Below are positions 1 through 12,459 of a stretch of DNA of 57,325 nt, piece by piece. Where the stretch lies: positions 1 to 57,325 of the forward strand of contig MU405402.1 of assembly GCA_022836615.1 (NCBI GenBank), written 5' to 3'. Every line of letters begins with the position of its first letter. The first letter of the stretch is position 1. Source of the stretch: Annulohypoxylon bovei var. microspora. Its lineage: Eukaryota; Ascomycota; Sordariomycetes; Xylariales; Hypoxylaceae. Below the pieces are notes generated by a model. It was given only the letters and a program-made list of their open reading frames with translations, was not told the origin of the DNA and did no database searches. The position numbers and the translations under genes were made by a program.

Positions 1-348
1 TATTCATTTAATTATAAATATTGCGTTTTGGCGATTTTGTATGGGAAATTGGGTGGTTCGCACGCGGGGTGGTCACATGACGGTGGTTTAACTTAACTCC
101 AACTCTAGCCTCAACCCTAACCCTAACCCCATGGATTAGGTAATCATTTCAACAAAGACTCAATATAATTCCAACAATGCCTTTGTTGTCAATAACATGA
201 AGTAGTTATCGATTCTGGACTGAGACAAAGTATTGTCTTTATTAAATTTTCAGCTTTTTACATAAATACCTAGGTAAGAACCGATGATAACTCGGCGTTT
301 CGTGGCCTACCAGTTGTTGTGTCTGTTATTGTGAAAAGAAAACCCCAA
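1..348. other. Intergenic, upstream of first gene
   Basis: No coding region was recognised. It holds a short telomere-like run (CCCTAA repeated about 2.7 times at 113-130) and one TACCTAGGTA-type motif near 268. The rest is AT-rich and probably promoter of the gene that follows. Confidence 0.5.
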
Positions 349-1917
349 ATGAAGCAGCAATCTATTCCACCCATTGTAGTTAGAAGAGCGCTATCTGGGG
401 GGCGTAGAAAGAAAGACGTGAAAAAACGAGAAGCCCGATTTTTTTCCCGGTTACAGAAGAATAGTTTCTCTGGTCATAGTGATATCTCAACTCCACGCGC
501 AATTTGTGCATCTCGTTTCCACACAGAGTTTGACGGCCAGGTATATTACCAAATAGCAAATAGGATCCAGTATACTTGCCCTGTCTGCAGAGACAAGTGG
601 GTAGGACGGTCGCAAAACGCGGAGAAAACTAACGAAGAAATAATCGAGGAAGGCCTTGAAGCTGCACGCGTTCTAGTCCAGATGGCGAAAGATGGCCTTA
701 TCTCTATTCCCGAGTTCGCGAAGTGGACAAGCACGGAATCTTCGGATGGCGGTTCGTCCCAAACACTATCGCCCTCTGAAGAACACGGCCTCCCCAGTGC
801 TAATGAAGTTACTCTCAGTGCAGATTATGGCAGCCTTGATGTCGATTACCAGTATCGAAAGCGTAAGCTCGATAAATCAGATGACAATGTTAGGGAGAAC
901 AAGAAACGAAACTCGAAGGCTGATATCGAACTTTCCCCCGATGTCTTTTCGATGGTTCTCTCGAAAGTAATGGACACAGCACCAAAATGCGCTTTGGATC
1001 TCTTGGTACCTGATTGGAATACTTGTAAGCGAGAACATCCCGATCTAGAAAAAACACTGGAACTAACAAGAATTGTTACCTACACCCGAGGAGTTGGTAG
1101 TGAAGCTGATAGTTTCACTGCGAGTTTCGATCACGATGATCACATTCCCCTCCCCATGAAAGCTCTTGACGATCGTCTCCTTACACTTAACAAATGGTGC
1201 TACAACGAAACTGTCAGGTCATTCTACCAAGAGGCCACACAGGTATTCCAACTCGCCCAAGATACCCTCCCCGAAGATATAACTCAAGAATCCTTCCTCA
1301 CGCATATAGAAGAGACCTATCCAATTCGTGGACAATTTCTACGAGAATTTCTCCCCTTTGACGACGATTTACCCAGGGTTGCGAATAGAATGACGCCGGA
1401 CGGTCGATCTTATGCCTTCAAGCTCCTGCGGCATTTGGTAGTTCATTCGCCACTGGCACTGATGGGGGTAAGTGCTCGTAGCATGGTTGGTCCTGGGACG
1501 GGGATCAGCGACGACAATCTCGAGGCTCTCGATATGGCCATCGACCTCGACCGCGCCTCGCCCATATGGCTATCCTGGTCGCAGATGCCGAAGCTTGAGA
1601 GCGTCCTTTTGGATCTGCGCGTCTACAGTCACGATATAAACACCGACCGCGGATGCATCGGCAAATACGAAATCATCAGACGAGCGCAAGAAATGGGCCG
1701 TTGGCTGAAATTGAAGCTGCTCGTCATCGCTGGCCTGCAGAGCTATGCCTTCGCGACGAGCTATGAGTCGTACACGACTGAGCGCATTGAGTGCGAGGAT
1801 GAGATAGGCGGCGAGCCTAATTGGATCAAGATCTTTATGCCTGCCATACGGCCTGGGGGTAAGCTGGTGCTTGTTGACCGCTTGGCGGACGAAATACCAA
1901 TTTTTTATTTTTATTAG
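349..1917 (+). CDS. Uncharacterised fungal protein, 522 aa
   Basis: A single-exon reading frame. The first ATG is at 349; the frame is open further upstream only through a GTG at 319, so the ATG is taken as the start. The N-terminus is basic (KKDVKKREARFFSRL). A CPVCRDKW motif follows near residue 80, then a low-complexity acidic/Ser-rich stretch around residues 120-190. The C-terminal third ends in a pattern that recurs in ascomycete hypothetical proteins (a stretch like LKLLVIAGLQSYAF, then an ending like MPAIRPGGKLVLVD). One CxxC pair is not enough to call a zinc finger. No signal peptide or membrane segment is seen, so a cytosolic or nuclear location is an inference. The function is unknown. 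Confidence 0.75.
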   Translation: MKQQSIPPIVVRRALSGGRRKKDVKKREARFFSRLQKNSFSGHSDISTPRAICASRFHTEFDGQVYYQIANRIQYTCPVCRDKWVGRSQNAEKTNEEIIEEGLEAARVLVQMAKDGLISIPEFAKWTSTESSDGGSSQTLSPSEEHGLPSANEVTLSADYGSLDVDYQYRKRKLDKSDDNVRENKKRNSKADIELSPDVFSMVLSKVMDTAPKCALDLLVPDWNTCKREHPDLEKTLELTRIVTYTRGVGSEADSFTASFDHDDHIPLPMKALDDRLLTLNKWCYNETVRSFYQEATQVFQLAQDTLPEDITQESFLTHIEETYPIRGQFLREFLPFDDDLPRVANRMTPDGRSYAFKLLRHLVVHSPLALMGVSARSMVGPGTGISDDNLEALDMAIDLDRASPIWLSWSQMPKLESVLLDLRVYSHDINTDRGCIGKYEIIRRAQEMGRWLKLKLLVIAGLQSYAFATSYESYTTERIECEDEIGGEPNWIKIFMPAIRPGGKLVLVDRLADEIPIFYFY

Positions 1918-3642
1918 CGTAAAAGTATAGATAGCTATCTTTGTGAAACAAATTTATTGGCATTTATTCTTAGACTTCTGATGGTTGTTCAGGTGAGATG
2001 CGCATCCAGGTCGTACCCCTATTTTTTAGTTGTTAATCGAGTCAAATTGCAACTAAACATAACATGAACAATATGCAACTATCGTTATTTCACAAGTATT
2101 CTGCGCATATCTAATGATTTACATTTATGCCATGAAACTGAAGGACTAGGTATATGTATTTCAAGTTTGTGATAATGTAAATACGATCGCCTTGTTATAA
2201 TTTAAACTAATGGTTGTTGTTGTCATCATGTAAAGGATCGAGTTTATAAATCTGTTATGTAGTTAGAAAGGTAAATGAAATATCCTCATTCTGATTTTTG
2301 GTTAGTTAAATGTATGGTACTGTATACATGAATATTTAACAGGTGTTGGCTTGCTGTGCCGCTCTTGTGCTTCAACGTGCTATTAGTTCTTAATTGTCGG
2401 GATGCATACTTCGTAAGTCGTCAGCAAGCAAGCAGGCTTCTGGGACTGTCTTTTATTTAAATATCGTAAGAACGCCATGAAAATTGGTGTTGTATGGTAG
2501 AAGTAAGTGATTCACCCCCTTTTCCTTACTGAAGGTTTGTCTTTACCATAATATTCTTTAAAGCATTGTTTATTTAATTAACGATCAATTTAGCGCCACA
2601 ATGGACACTAATGTATGATTCCACCTTAGGATTGTTTGAGGATTGTTTATCCGCTGCGATTCATAGCGTGGTGTGTTACACCGCACCAGCAATCCTACGG
2701 CATCACTGAAGGCGTTTAGCGGTCCGGCGGCGCCTCATCCGCACCCGTATTACTGAGGCGTTCGCCTACAAGACCTCGAACTTTCGTGAGGCTATTTTCG
2801 CCTGCATAATTGCGGGTATCGGTCTCGTTTGGATGGTGTTGCAGCGCGATTGGTATCTATCGCAGTGATACCAATTACCTGGTAGCTACGCAGATGTCAG
2901 TGCGCATGATCGAAGAAGAGCGGTGTTGGTCGGGCTCGGACAGCGAGTTCTCAAAAAACGGAGATATCGGACATCACCTGGTTGGAAAGCGAAATTTATG
3001 TGAATCATCCCCTGAGTAATTACATTGCCAAGAGATCTGCATGACGCTGGGAGGGATTTGGGCGCTGTAAAAAGCGCCGACGTATCGACATTCTAACAGC
3101 TGTCTTATTTTCGCGGAAGTTTGGCCCCCCTCGAATCATAATCTATTAGCATACTTCACTAGACATCCAGTTGGTTACAGTTTGAGGTCGTGTTGCATCG
3201 TCTCACGTGGCCTCACGTAGTGCTTGGTGCCACCACACTGACCGGGCGAGGGAGGGTAGCTTGCCACCCAATTAGGCACCTAAGGCGACCGTGGATCGCA
3301 CTGGAGATGGATTTCTTACAAATGCGTATCTTCGAACGCTAGAGTTGGCCCTGGAATTTCTAACACTCTAATAGGACTCCCATCTTACGTGTGCCCCGCA
3401 GGCGTCCAAGAACATGATAGGTGGTTATTGGTTACTCATTTTGCTAGAGCCTCACTCCTATTGGAGTCCCCAGTCGCTCAAGACAACTATATTGTCTCAA
3501 CTATATCTTTGTCCTATTCGCTCTCACAATAGGAACCAGGAACCACTCTGATTGTGCCACATACAATTTTTTGTAGATATATTAATTCTATGGCTCCAGC
3601 GATCATTTCTAACTTCTAACCAACCCGCCGGCAACTTTTACT
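1918..3642. other. Intergenic, 1.7 kb
   Basis: No convincing gene. The first half is AT-rich. A GC-richer patch at about 2640-3340 has only short frames. There is a short direct repeat of AGGATTGTTT near 2628-2650 and a small hairpin at 3481-3497 (AGACAA/TTGTCT). The 3' part probably holds the promoter and 5' leader of the RBR ligase gene. Confidence 0.45.
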
Positions 3643-5680
3643 ATGTTTTCGCGATGGTCGTCATCATTCACCTCAACAAACCGACATGGGGAGTCATCAA
3701 ATCACCAAAAAGAAGAGCGCAGGCATCGCTCAAAACATCGCGATACTACCCGGGAAAAAAGAAGAAGGATAGACCTCTCTGACCTTGACGCTCCCATGAC
3801 AGGTCGGGCGAACCTCAATATCAGTATAAAGGAGTCCTGGGGGCTAGGCCATGTTGCCGATACCATAAAAAAGCAATATCTAGCTAAGGAGGATCGAACC
3901 GCAAAAGATGCCGAGATACAGTTCTTTTGGGGCGACAAGAGTCTAGTGGGAGACGATATTCCTAAAGCGGCGTCATCTCTGCAGTACCGGATATTAGAGG
4001 AGGGAGACGACGGTGCGCTCCAGATCATCTGGCGGTCACCTAAGCTAAAGCTTCGCAAACACCAAATAGAGATAGTTACTCGCGAAGTTGAAGCGGGGAA
4101 ACCCGTAGGCAGTGTGCGAGAGACTATCGCAAACTTTCTACGGACCGCTAATGAAAGCAGGGGCCATCTTGTGGAAAACGCCAACCAAATCAAGATCGAA
4201 GCGGTCGGAGGTCTGCGAGAGGGGTCCTTGCAGGGGAACAGCTGGGAGACGCGCAAAGTGCGGACATGGCTGTGTCGCTACTTGATTACCGATATAGTGC
4301 AGGCCGACTCTTATTTCGTCTTACGGGGCTTCAACGAGGAGTACGTCTGCCAAAAGTCGTATCTCACCGTCCACGGTTATGCAGATGTGCCCAAACTCAA
4401 GCAGTGGCTAAAAGACAAAGTTTTGACATCGATCTATACCCGCAAATCGCACCATCGTGGTATCGACGTCGAAGACATCAAGTTGACATATCGCGGCAAG
4501 CCGGTCAAGAAGCGCAACCACATCCGCCCGGGTGAGACTATTGACTTTGAGGTGCCCCGTGCCGTCGAGGACAGGTTTACTCGCGCCGAGGCCTGGCTGC
4601 TTCCTCTATCAGAGTCGTGCATCGTATGCAGCGACGATAAGAGAGTCTCCGAGATGCCTAACAAGCGCAGGATTACTGTGTCCTGCGAACATGACTCGAC
4701 CATATGCAAGGAATGTGTCGGAAGTTGGATAGCCTCGAGCATGGATTCCGTCACTTGGGATCGTCTGAAATGTCCCGAATGCCCCCAACTCCTCAAGTAC
4801 GAGAACGTCCGGGCCTTCGCCACCCGAGAAATATTTGAGAGGTACGACATGCTGGCAGCAAAAGCCTTTCTCGCCAGTATGCCTGACTTCATATGGTGTC
4901 TCAACCCGCGCTGCGACTCTGGCCAAATCTACCAAACGGGCTGCGAGCGAGCAAGATGCCACGAATGCAAACACTCCCTCTGTGTGCGGCATAACGTACC
5001 ATGGCATAAAGGGGAAACTTGCGAGGAATACGAGCGGCGCACGCGAAAGCAGAGGAAGAACGACAAGGCATCCGAGAAACACGTTAAGGAGATTACCAAG
5101 CCTTGCCCCGGATGCAATAGAAATGTTCACAAGTATACGGGATGTGACCACGTGACATGTAAGTTTTCAATATCCTCAGTAACACTATCCCTTTACGGTT
5201 TCAGCTAACAAGAAATTCCAAGGCATCTGTGGGCACGAGTGGTGTTGGCTATGCTTCGGGATGTATTACCGCGACGAGCACGACTTCCTACAGTGCCATC
5301 ACACGCAGGAGTGCCGGTACCGCGCCAACCCACCTAACTACGAAGGCGGCAGGGCTTTCTTGCCTTTTCTAAACATGGGCAATCCGCCGCCGCCGCCTCC
5401 CCTTTTCGCGCGAAGAGGACCGCCACCCCGAGACCCGAGACAAGACGCACCTCCCCAGCCCGAACCCAGGAACCCTCCGCTATTTCCTCGTCGGAACATG
5501 CCGAACGGAGATCCGATACATGTATTCAGACGCCGCACGGACCGAAACCCGTTCGATCCCAATATCAACATCAACCTGGCGATGCCCCACCAAGAGAACC
5601 CCATGGGCCCCGGCTTCATCGAGGAAGCGCTTCTCTTCAATCTTGGGCAATTGATGGGGCGAGCTGGACATGATAGATGA
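3643..5680 (+). CDS. RBR (RING-between-RING) E3 ubiquitin ligase
   Basis: Two exons, 3643-5158 and 5223-5680, give 657 aa. The 64-nt intron has a GTAAG donor and a CTAAC branch site. The downstream acceptor at 5222 was chosen because it restores the RING2 signature GCDHVTCICGHEWCWLC; the earlier AG near 5204 would not. Residues about 55-115 look like a ubiquitin-like fold. RING1 starts at C326 (CIVC...CPEC), an IBR covers roughly 395-460, and RING2 starts at KPCPGC. By family analogy the cysteine in YTGC (about C501) is the catalytic residue that accepts ubiquitin from an E2 before passing it to a substrate. The C-terminus is proline-rich and disordered, with no Ariadne domain. The substrate is unknown. 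Confidence 0.9.
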
Positions 5681-6183
5681 TAGATAAATCTAAGCCGCAT
5701 CTAGGTGCGATATTGATTTTAGTCTGGATTGGAGTTTCGGGGGTTTTCCGTAGATGATGGGGTGAACTTTTAGGGATAAACGGTTTGCCATGCCTGGTTT
5801 TGTCTTGGCGTTTATCTGAGCTATGAAGTCTCAGGGCACAACTTTGGAGTTGCTTATAGGCTTTATTTCGAATGGTTCTTAGACAGATATCTTCATATGT
5901 TATCTCCGTCACGGGATGATTGATGAGAGCGGCAATCTGTGGAGTTTTGATGAGCGCTTATTATTGAATGAAGATTGAATTTTACGCTTTGGAACGTCTA
6001 AATAGGTAAATAAATATAAATAACACGGATTCCTCGATGCCTGTCTTTGAAGTTTTTACATAGGTAGGAGAAGAAGAAAGCCCCTTTTAGCCATGCTCTA
6101 TCTCCCCCTTTTGGACGGTTCCCCCTCTTAATCTTGCCATGGGTCTGTAGTACCTCGGAGGTTTATCACCATCGATACTGTTC
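5681..6183. other. Intergenic between convergent genes
   Basis: This 0.5-kb AT-rich segment lies between the 3' ends of the RBR ligase gene (+) and the membrane-protein gene (-). It should hold both 3' UTRs. No further gene is seen. Confidence 0.5.
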
Positions 6184-8633
6184 TTAATTCGATGTCTTTT
6201 TCTTCGGGAATTTAGGCAGCCAGTTGGTCCAGCGCTTGGTAGTTTCTTCCAGTAGAACGTAGCGACTCCTCACAACTTGAATTCTGCCATCTACCCTCTC
6301 GAGTTTCACAATTGTGTGTTTTCCTTCTTCTTTCGTCCACTTTTCCATAGTGGCATCACTCCTATTATTCCCTTCTCCCAGAGCATCTTCTAGCTCGTCG
6401 CCTAGTAGCTGTGACACGGCATGCCAGACATTCCCTTGTCTTGAGTAAGATACCTGTCGGATAAACAAAGTCGTAGTAGCGAAGACAGTAAGAAGATAGA
6501 ATCCCAGGATGACTGCTACGGAAACTAACCCCTTACAACCATTCTGTTTACATAGATGGGCGGTTTGGACGGCTTTGGTGAATGCGATATCTACCTCGAT
6601 CGTCCCTTTAAATGAAGAGAGAAAGTCCGTATATAATGTCAGTGTAAATGCTGTGATGAAGCCTTGCATCATTTCAGCGGCTCGGCCAGTCGTTAGGAGT
6701 GTATCTTCAAGTAGCATAGACAATGCCGGATGAGTTGTATGTCCAATGAAATAGCAGAGGATGCATCCTTGCCATGTAGACTCTCCGCTTGTTTGTCCTG
6801 CTATAATCGTGTAAAAGTTCCAATCAAAGATGTTGTAGGTCTGTTGCACCATTGTTCCGTTATCCCAAAGGTGACCATCTTCGGAGTCAGACGAGTTATT
6901 TTCCGGCTGTTTCAGCTCGGTGATCGTAAGTATGCCTCTCTCTGCATGATCTTGGTGCAATGGGTCTACACCAAGAAAAGTTCGGACAGCGGACGAATTC
7001 CAAGTATTTAACACAGACCAGTTCCCAATTGGTTCATGAAGGGGTGCCTTCGCTTTCATACTGGTAAACTTCAAATCTACACTATGCGCCATGAAGCAAA
7101 GTGAAAGATTAAGGAATCGATTGGGCATGATTTCAAAGCTCCTCCACTCTCCTTGGCTGGTACTGGGGAGGGATGATAGATTGTAGCTTCCACGGAGAGA
7201 AAGCCACTCCGTATTAAGCATGTTGCTCGAAATAACTAGGCTGATCAAAGAATGATTGGACCAAGGCTCATCTGACTCCTGCCATCCAATGTGGTTAGTT
7301 CCATCCCATAGTCTACGGACCGCCCCAACGGAGCAAAAGGCGCTCTGGTAGTTCGATACATTATGGACAGCTGATGGGATAGTGCAGTTATACCTCCAGT
7401 GGAAGCAATCATGAGAATTGCATAAGGACGTATCTGAATGTGAATCTCGAAGACTTGAACCGTATTGCAGAGAGCCGTAGATTTGTCCCACGATGAAGTC
7501 TGCAAAGGGTGCGTTCGACATGCCATAATCGGCAGAACGAACAATCCCTGTTAAAATTGGCCTCATGCAGCTAACTCGAGTGCTCATTACTACCGCGTCG
7601 CCTTGGAACAAACGTACTGCTGTTCTATTTTCTGATGAATCTAAAGGAAGGATTGCTCGTTGTTTCCATCCAGAATCACTGAAACCTTTCGAGTCAGGAG
7701 CAGACGACATATTAGCCTCCACTTCTCCAAACATCACATTAACAGGCGATTCTACCTCTGGGTGAGGAAGGTAAAGGCCAGGGAAGTGTTGGTTAATGTA
7801 GTTCAATACGTTAATAGGGCTGCTAAGTCCGACGATAGTTGCCTCCTGTATATCCGAGAAAAGGATAGTCGACGTAAATTGTAGAGCCAGATTACCGAGT
7901 GTTAGTGATAGAACGAGGAAAGCCTCAATACAAAAGATAGCTCTTGGTGACGAAAAGATCAGCTCTGTTAGTTTCCTCGGCCCATCATTGATAGCTCGGA
8001 TGATAGAGAATTGGATAATGTCTGCCTTTCGAACATATCGCTTCTCGAGGAACATCGAAGCTAACATAGCCGTGCATACTGTCGCCTGTAAAGCCGTAAC
8101 AATCCTTATAAGTAGAGCTGCGAGAGTGGTAGCTTGACCCATCCAACCATTTAACATAATTTTGCGCCATGCCATTGGTGCATCGGCTGCTTCTGAATTA
8201 GAACCATGCGCAGTCCAGAGGAAAATGAGGAACCCGAGGCCGATGAGACTGCCTAAAGCACCCCCGAGGATGATAACACATCCCGAAACCCCTAGAGACT
8301 CGCGCATAGGCAGCCTTGACTCCTGGACGACATTCGTCGAGTCTTCTAAATTCTGGCTTGTGGTCTCACTTATTTTATCTGATCTAGGTCGATCGTTAAC
8401 GTTGAACGATTTATGATCATGATCGTCTTCTGGTTGGCTTTCAAGTGTTGGCGAAACCGACTGGCTTGTATTGTCTGTTATATTCACTTCAATTTCTTCC
8501 GTGATTATTGTAGGCTGTGAAGGTAGGTAAACTATAAACGATGTTAATATTCGTCTCGATGCAGTAAATTAAGACGGGTCATATCAACTCGACACTTACT
8601 GTTCTGGCGAGATCTGTAATTTTCGACCGACAT
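6184..8633 (-). CDS. Large multi-pass membrane protein, unknown function
   Basis: Two exons on the minus strand. Exon 1 is 8633-8600 (34 nt) and exon 2 is 8531-6184, giving 793 aa. The main frame otherwise starts only at a GTG (8487). An upstream ATG joined through a 68-nt intron (GTAAGT donor, TTAAC branch, TAG acceptor) restores an ATG start in frame. Predicted membrane segments lie at about residues 93-118, 140-172 and 207-229, with a last one near 690-715. Between the third and the last is a loop of about 450 residues with many N-x-S/T sequons, which suggests a glycosylated extracytosolic domain. The cytosolic N-terminus is acidic and Ser-rich. The family was not recognised. Confidence 0.78.
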
Positions 8634-9334
8634 TGTTGCGTATTTTCTTTTTCTTCTATCAGTACCTAGATATCTTGGGACACGGATTGAAGCGCGTCAC
8701 CGTATGGAACAGATCGGTGAGGTTTAAGACGTCACTAAAATGAGATGCTGTTTTCACTTATCGGGATATTCAACTAGTCATGGGAGCTTTGCTATTTCTT
8801 ATGACATTCAACGACGCCCAGCCCTGTTTATCTATGACTTACCAATGTTTATAGTATTACGAAACATAGTGCACAATCCCGTATAAAAAGGGGTTAACCA
8901 ACTACAGAGGTCTAAATGCTACTTCAGGGGCCTTTGTAGTAGTATTAGACCATATGTGTGGTAGGAAAGGACGTCTATACATAACATTAATCAAATAGAA
9001 ACCGTCCCGCTAGGGGACCTTAACATCTCATCTTGATAAATATTATCGTCGGTGTCCGGGCTAAACAGAAACTGGGTCTCCTCAGGGGGGCGGGGCAAAG
9101 CGGAATTGGACGGTATTAAGAACATCAACGTTGACGTTGTATTATGCACTGTTACCCTAGTGTTTTAGTTAAATATAGGTGAGGGACACATTGATTTGGC
9201 CAACAACCGTCTCCAATTAGTTCAAGGAGACAGATGAAATGTTATGATACTTTAATGCCGTATAGGTAGATAAAGCCTCAATTGTCCCCAGTTAAGCGCT
9301 AAGATGTTGTCTTAATTTGCACATAGTGCTTGCC
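8634..9334. other. Intergenic, 0.7 kb
   Basis: No gene. The segment lies between two minus-strand genes and should hold the promoter of the membrane-protein gene and the 3' UTR of the DUF6536 gene. It contains imperfect inverted repeats at about 8901-8953 (ACTACAGAGG/CCTTTGTAGT, nested within GGTCTAA/TTAGACC arms), possibly a worn mobile-element end. Confidence 0.4.
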
Positions 9335-11985
9335 TTACGCATACCGTTCGCCGTCGACAGGCCCATGCAAGTATTCTTCTTCGCTGGTGAAGCCTAGATG
9401 CATCGCACCTCTTTCCCTGCTAATCATCGTAGCTAGCTTTAAGGGCAGTGGTGTAATGCCCCATATAAGCTTTTTCCTGGAGAGTTCACGCAGCGACCTT
9501 TGCACGCTTGTATCGTCTACCTCTTCATCTGAATATTTAATTTAGCGCGTATGATAGGAAGGGGAAGCCATTTTTCACTTACTTTCATTGTTGAAGTTTC
9601 CAGCTTCGCTTGATTCATCTTGGCGAGGAGTTGCGGCCGACAAGTATGGGTGACAAGCTGCTGAAAGCACCAAGGAGTCGCAAGCACCAGCCACCATATC
9701 GCCTGGAAGTTTGCGGAGGCCATATATAATAGGAATAAATACTATACTTAAGCATACAATGAAGAAGGTCAGGATTGCCGGTGGTGAGAATCCTAAGATG
9801 GCCATAGAGCCTTGAGGCATGCCCCAGTCGCTTCCACGATTCTGAGAGGTGTTGTAATAGAAGTTCACCAAATAGCCTAGGTTGTAATGAGCGGCCAGAG
9901 CGAGGAAGATAATTATTTATCGGCTTACCTCCTTGGCTTATAAAGATAAAGATCGAATTAGATGCAAGCCAATGCAGCAACGTACTTGTCATAAGCAAAG
10001 GTAGGCTGTACATATTTGGTAGCTGGAACCAATATGTCGAATTCTGTTCGCCAGCGGGATGAGACACTCGGAGTGGCTTGTGTGGTGTAAGACTATATGA
10101 ATTCCACTCCTTCTCAGCTAATAGACGGGCAAATATGGAAGTATATGAAACAAAACAGTATGATAGTATAAACTGTGGCATATTAGCAAGTATTAGAGTA
10201 GTTAAAAACCCATATTTGCCGACAAAGTCGCTTATGTAAAAGGGGGCGTCGGATTTCCCAAAGGTGCCTTGGCTAATTGATGTTAGTGCTTTAGATTTTA
10301 TAAGCTCATAGTATAAGCGCATTCATATCTTACAAGCTTGATCCGTTGGCTAAATAAGCTTGAAAGGCGAAATAAACACCAACACCTATGAACAGAAATA
10401 TTGGAACGTAATTATTAGACAGCGTAGACTTTGGAAGACCAGATACAAGCTTATTAACTTTCCGATGCCAGATACGAGGAACTATCGAGTCGGTAAGCTC
10501 TGTGAGAGCATCGGGTCCCAGATATATGCGTGTCCCAAATTGCAGCCGATTACTATCGTTAATATCGAACGTTCCTAATCCTATCGTCGTCGGGTCCGGA
10601 TTTGTAATGAAGGATTCCAGTGCGTCTCCAAGTGTAACCAATGATTCCCGAGAGAGATAATAGACGACCAGAGTACAGGTACCTGCTTTCAAGAGAACAC
10701 AGATTATAGTAGTGGATAACAGGAGGTTAGATAGTCCGATTTGACATTTATATGTCGACGATGGTTGTACCAGGCAATATTTCACGTTGAGTGCGCTGAA
10801 CTTGTTGTTGTAACCCAGCTCCTGTTGATTTGCATTAACACAAGACGGCATATAAGATTCCTGTGCAGCGATCGTCCAATTAGATTCTGATACAACCATA
10901 TTTGAGTTCAAATCTGACGGTTTTATTCCAAGTGCCATTCGGCAAGTATTGATGCAAAGTAGGGTGTTCGTATGGATAGCTACTACAGATGTAGGCATAT
11001 AGCTCATGCATTGTGTCGAGTACCATAAAGAGTTTATATCGTTTCTTGGGATATGAGAATCCCAGACTGGACCCAAGTCATTGTGTGGATCGCGAAAAAC
11101 TTGTGATCGAGTCCATCCGTCTGGGTTATCCGTGCCAGTATCGACGACGATAATCACATCTCGGTATTGCCTCTTTGGCTTACAGGAACCGTATTCTTCC
11201 CGACAGGCTTTAGGCGTTATATTATACCAACCCTTGGACTCAGTTGCCGTATTTGTGATGTTCTGATACACCGGAGATGACCTATTCCAGTATTCCGTCA
11301 AATTTACATACTCCCCATAGTATGCTTCGTATCCTGATCCGAATTCACAGTAAGAATCATTGGGCTTTAAATCGTCTAATCCCGGACTCGGAACTCCGGC
11401 GTTCGCTAGACTAGCCCCTGGTGGGAAAAATTCAACCCCTTGCGTACCAAAGCCACTCGACGCAAGAGTAAGTCTCCATTCGGATCCCTGGTAATTTGTT
11501 TTGAAAATTGAACTGTTAAAGAGCAAGTGGATAGGTACTGAGCTGACAAAGAGGACAAACCAGCCCAGCGATTTCATGCGAGAAACGAACCAAACGTTCT
11601 TGATAGATGAGATGCCAATATCCAGCGATCGAAGTTGCAAATGAGCATAATCGATCTCTTGGCGGGATGGTGAGCTTAATATTTGCATGAAAACACCAGC
11701 GGATGCTAGAGTAAGAGTGGATATAAGGTTGAGAAGGAAATGAAGGACAAGGTTGAAGCTATTAGCTGTCTTGCAATCACCATCAAAGATGATAGTGCTA
11801 GAATATAACGTAGGATTTCGCGATAGAGATACAGCAAGACAGACAATAAGAACCAGCCCATAAAAGATGATTAGAATAAGATTGAAAGTTCCCGTACGCC
11901 GCCACCCTTGTTTTGGTATAAAGTTGAACGTGCCGCCCATCATCTTACAGGTTACATACCTAAGGTAGGTATTATGGCCACACAT
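9335..11985 (-). CDS. DUF6536 family multi-pass membrane protein
   Basis: Four exons on the minus strand: 11985-10334, 10272-9929, 9876-9583 and 9528-9335, joining in frame to 827 aa. The introns are 61, 52 and 54 nt, and the first has a clear CTAAC branch site. The N-terminus carries the DUF6536 pattern: GWRRTGTFNLILI, then a membrane segment, then LDIGISSIKN and SSVPIHLLFNSSIF. A long Cys- and sequon-containing extracytosolic region follows. The C-terminal half matches the family ending (LRVSHPAGEQNSTYWF, LPGDMVAGACDS, AACHPY, then RKKLIWGI and ERYA at the end). About seven or eight membrane spans are likely. A second start at the MM near residue 15 is possible. The function of the family is unknown. 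Confidence 0.85.
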
Positions 11986-12459
11986 ACAAAACAGGACGGT
12001 GAAAGAGGCCTACTATATGGCCAAGCGTGCAACTACATCGTCATGATAAAGGTAGTGACGCGTGATATGTAACTAGCGGTTCTATTTTTGGAACTATGTA
12101 GTGTTCTACAGATTCGTAATGGTCTCTCTTTTTAAGACAGAAAACTAAATATAATTGGTAAATTTAAGACGTGTTTCAGCCACCCCACTGGAATCAGGAA
12201 TTCAAATGAGAAATCAGTTACTTTCGGGACCGGCTTGTTTGTCAAGTTTTGAGTAGTCATTCATATCTGTACCTTCGTACCGGACGAGGTATTAAATAAT
12301 AATATCTCCCAAGTACGTCTAACTACCCGGTTAATTTAACAACAATTTTTAACCTAACTCGTCAAGCTGGTCATCTTAATAGAGCTTTAAATTTATCTAA
12401 TATATCAGGTTCCATCCCCTCAAAGGTGACTAGAGAGGAGAACAGACGAAGATTATAAG
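11986..12459. promoter_or_regulatory. Shared divergent promoter region
   Basis: This 474-bp AT-rich interval separates the start of the DUF6536 gene (-) from the start of the small membrane-protein gene (+), so it should drive both. No specific factor site was identified. Confidence 0.4.

Noticed and set aside
5204..5222. Earlier AG acceptor for the RBR ligase intron
   Set aside because: It keeps frame but inserts residues in the RING2 motif and removes a zinc-ligand Cys; the AG at 5222 gives the conserved GCDHVTCICGHEWCW.
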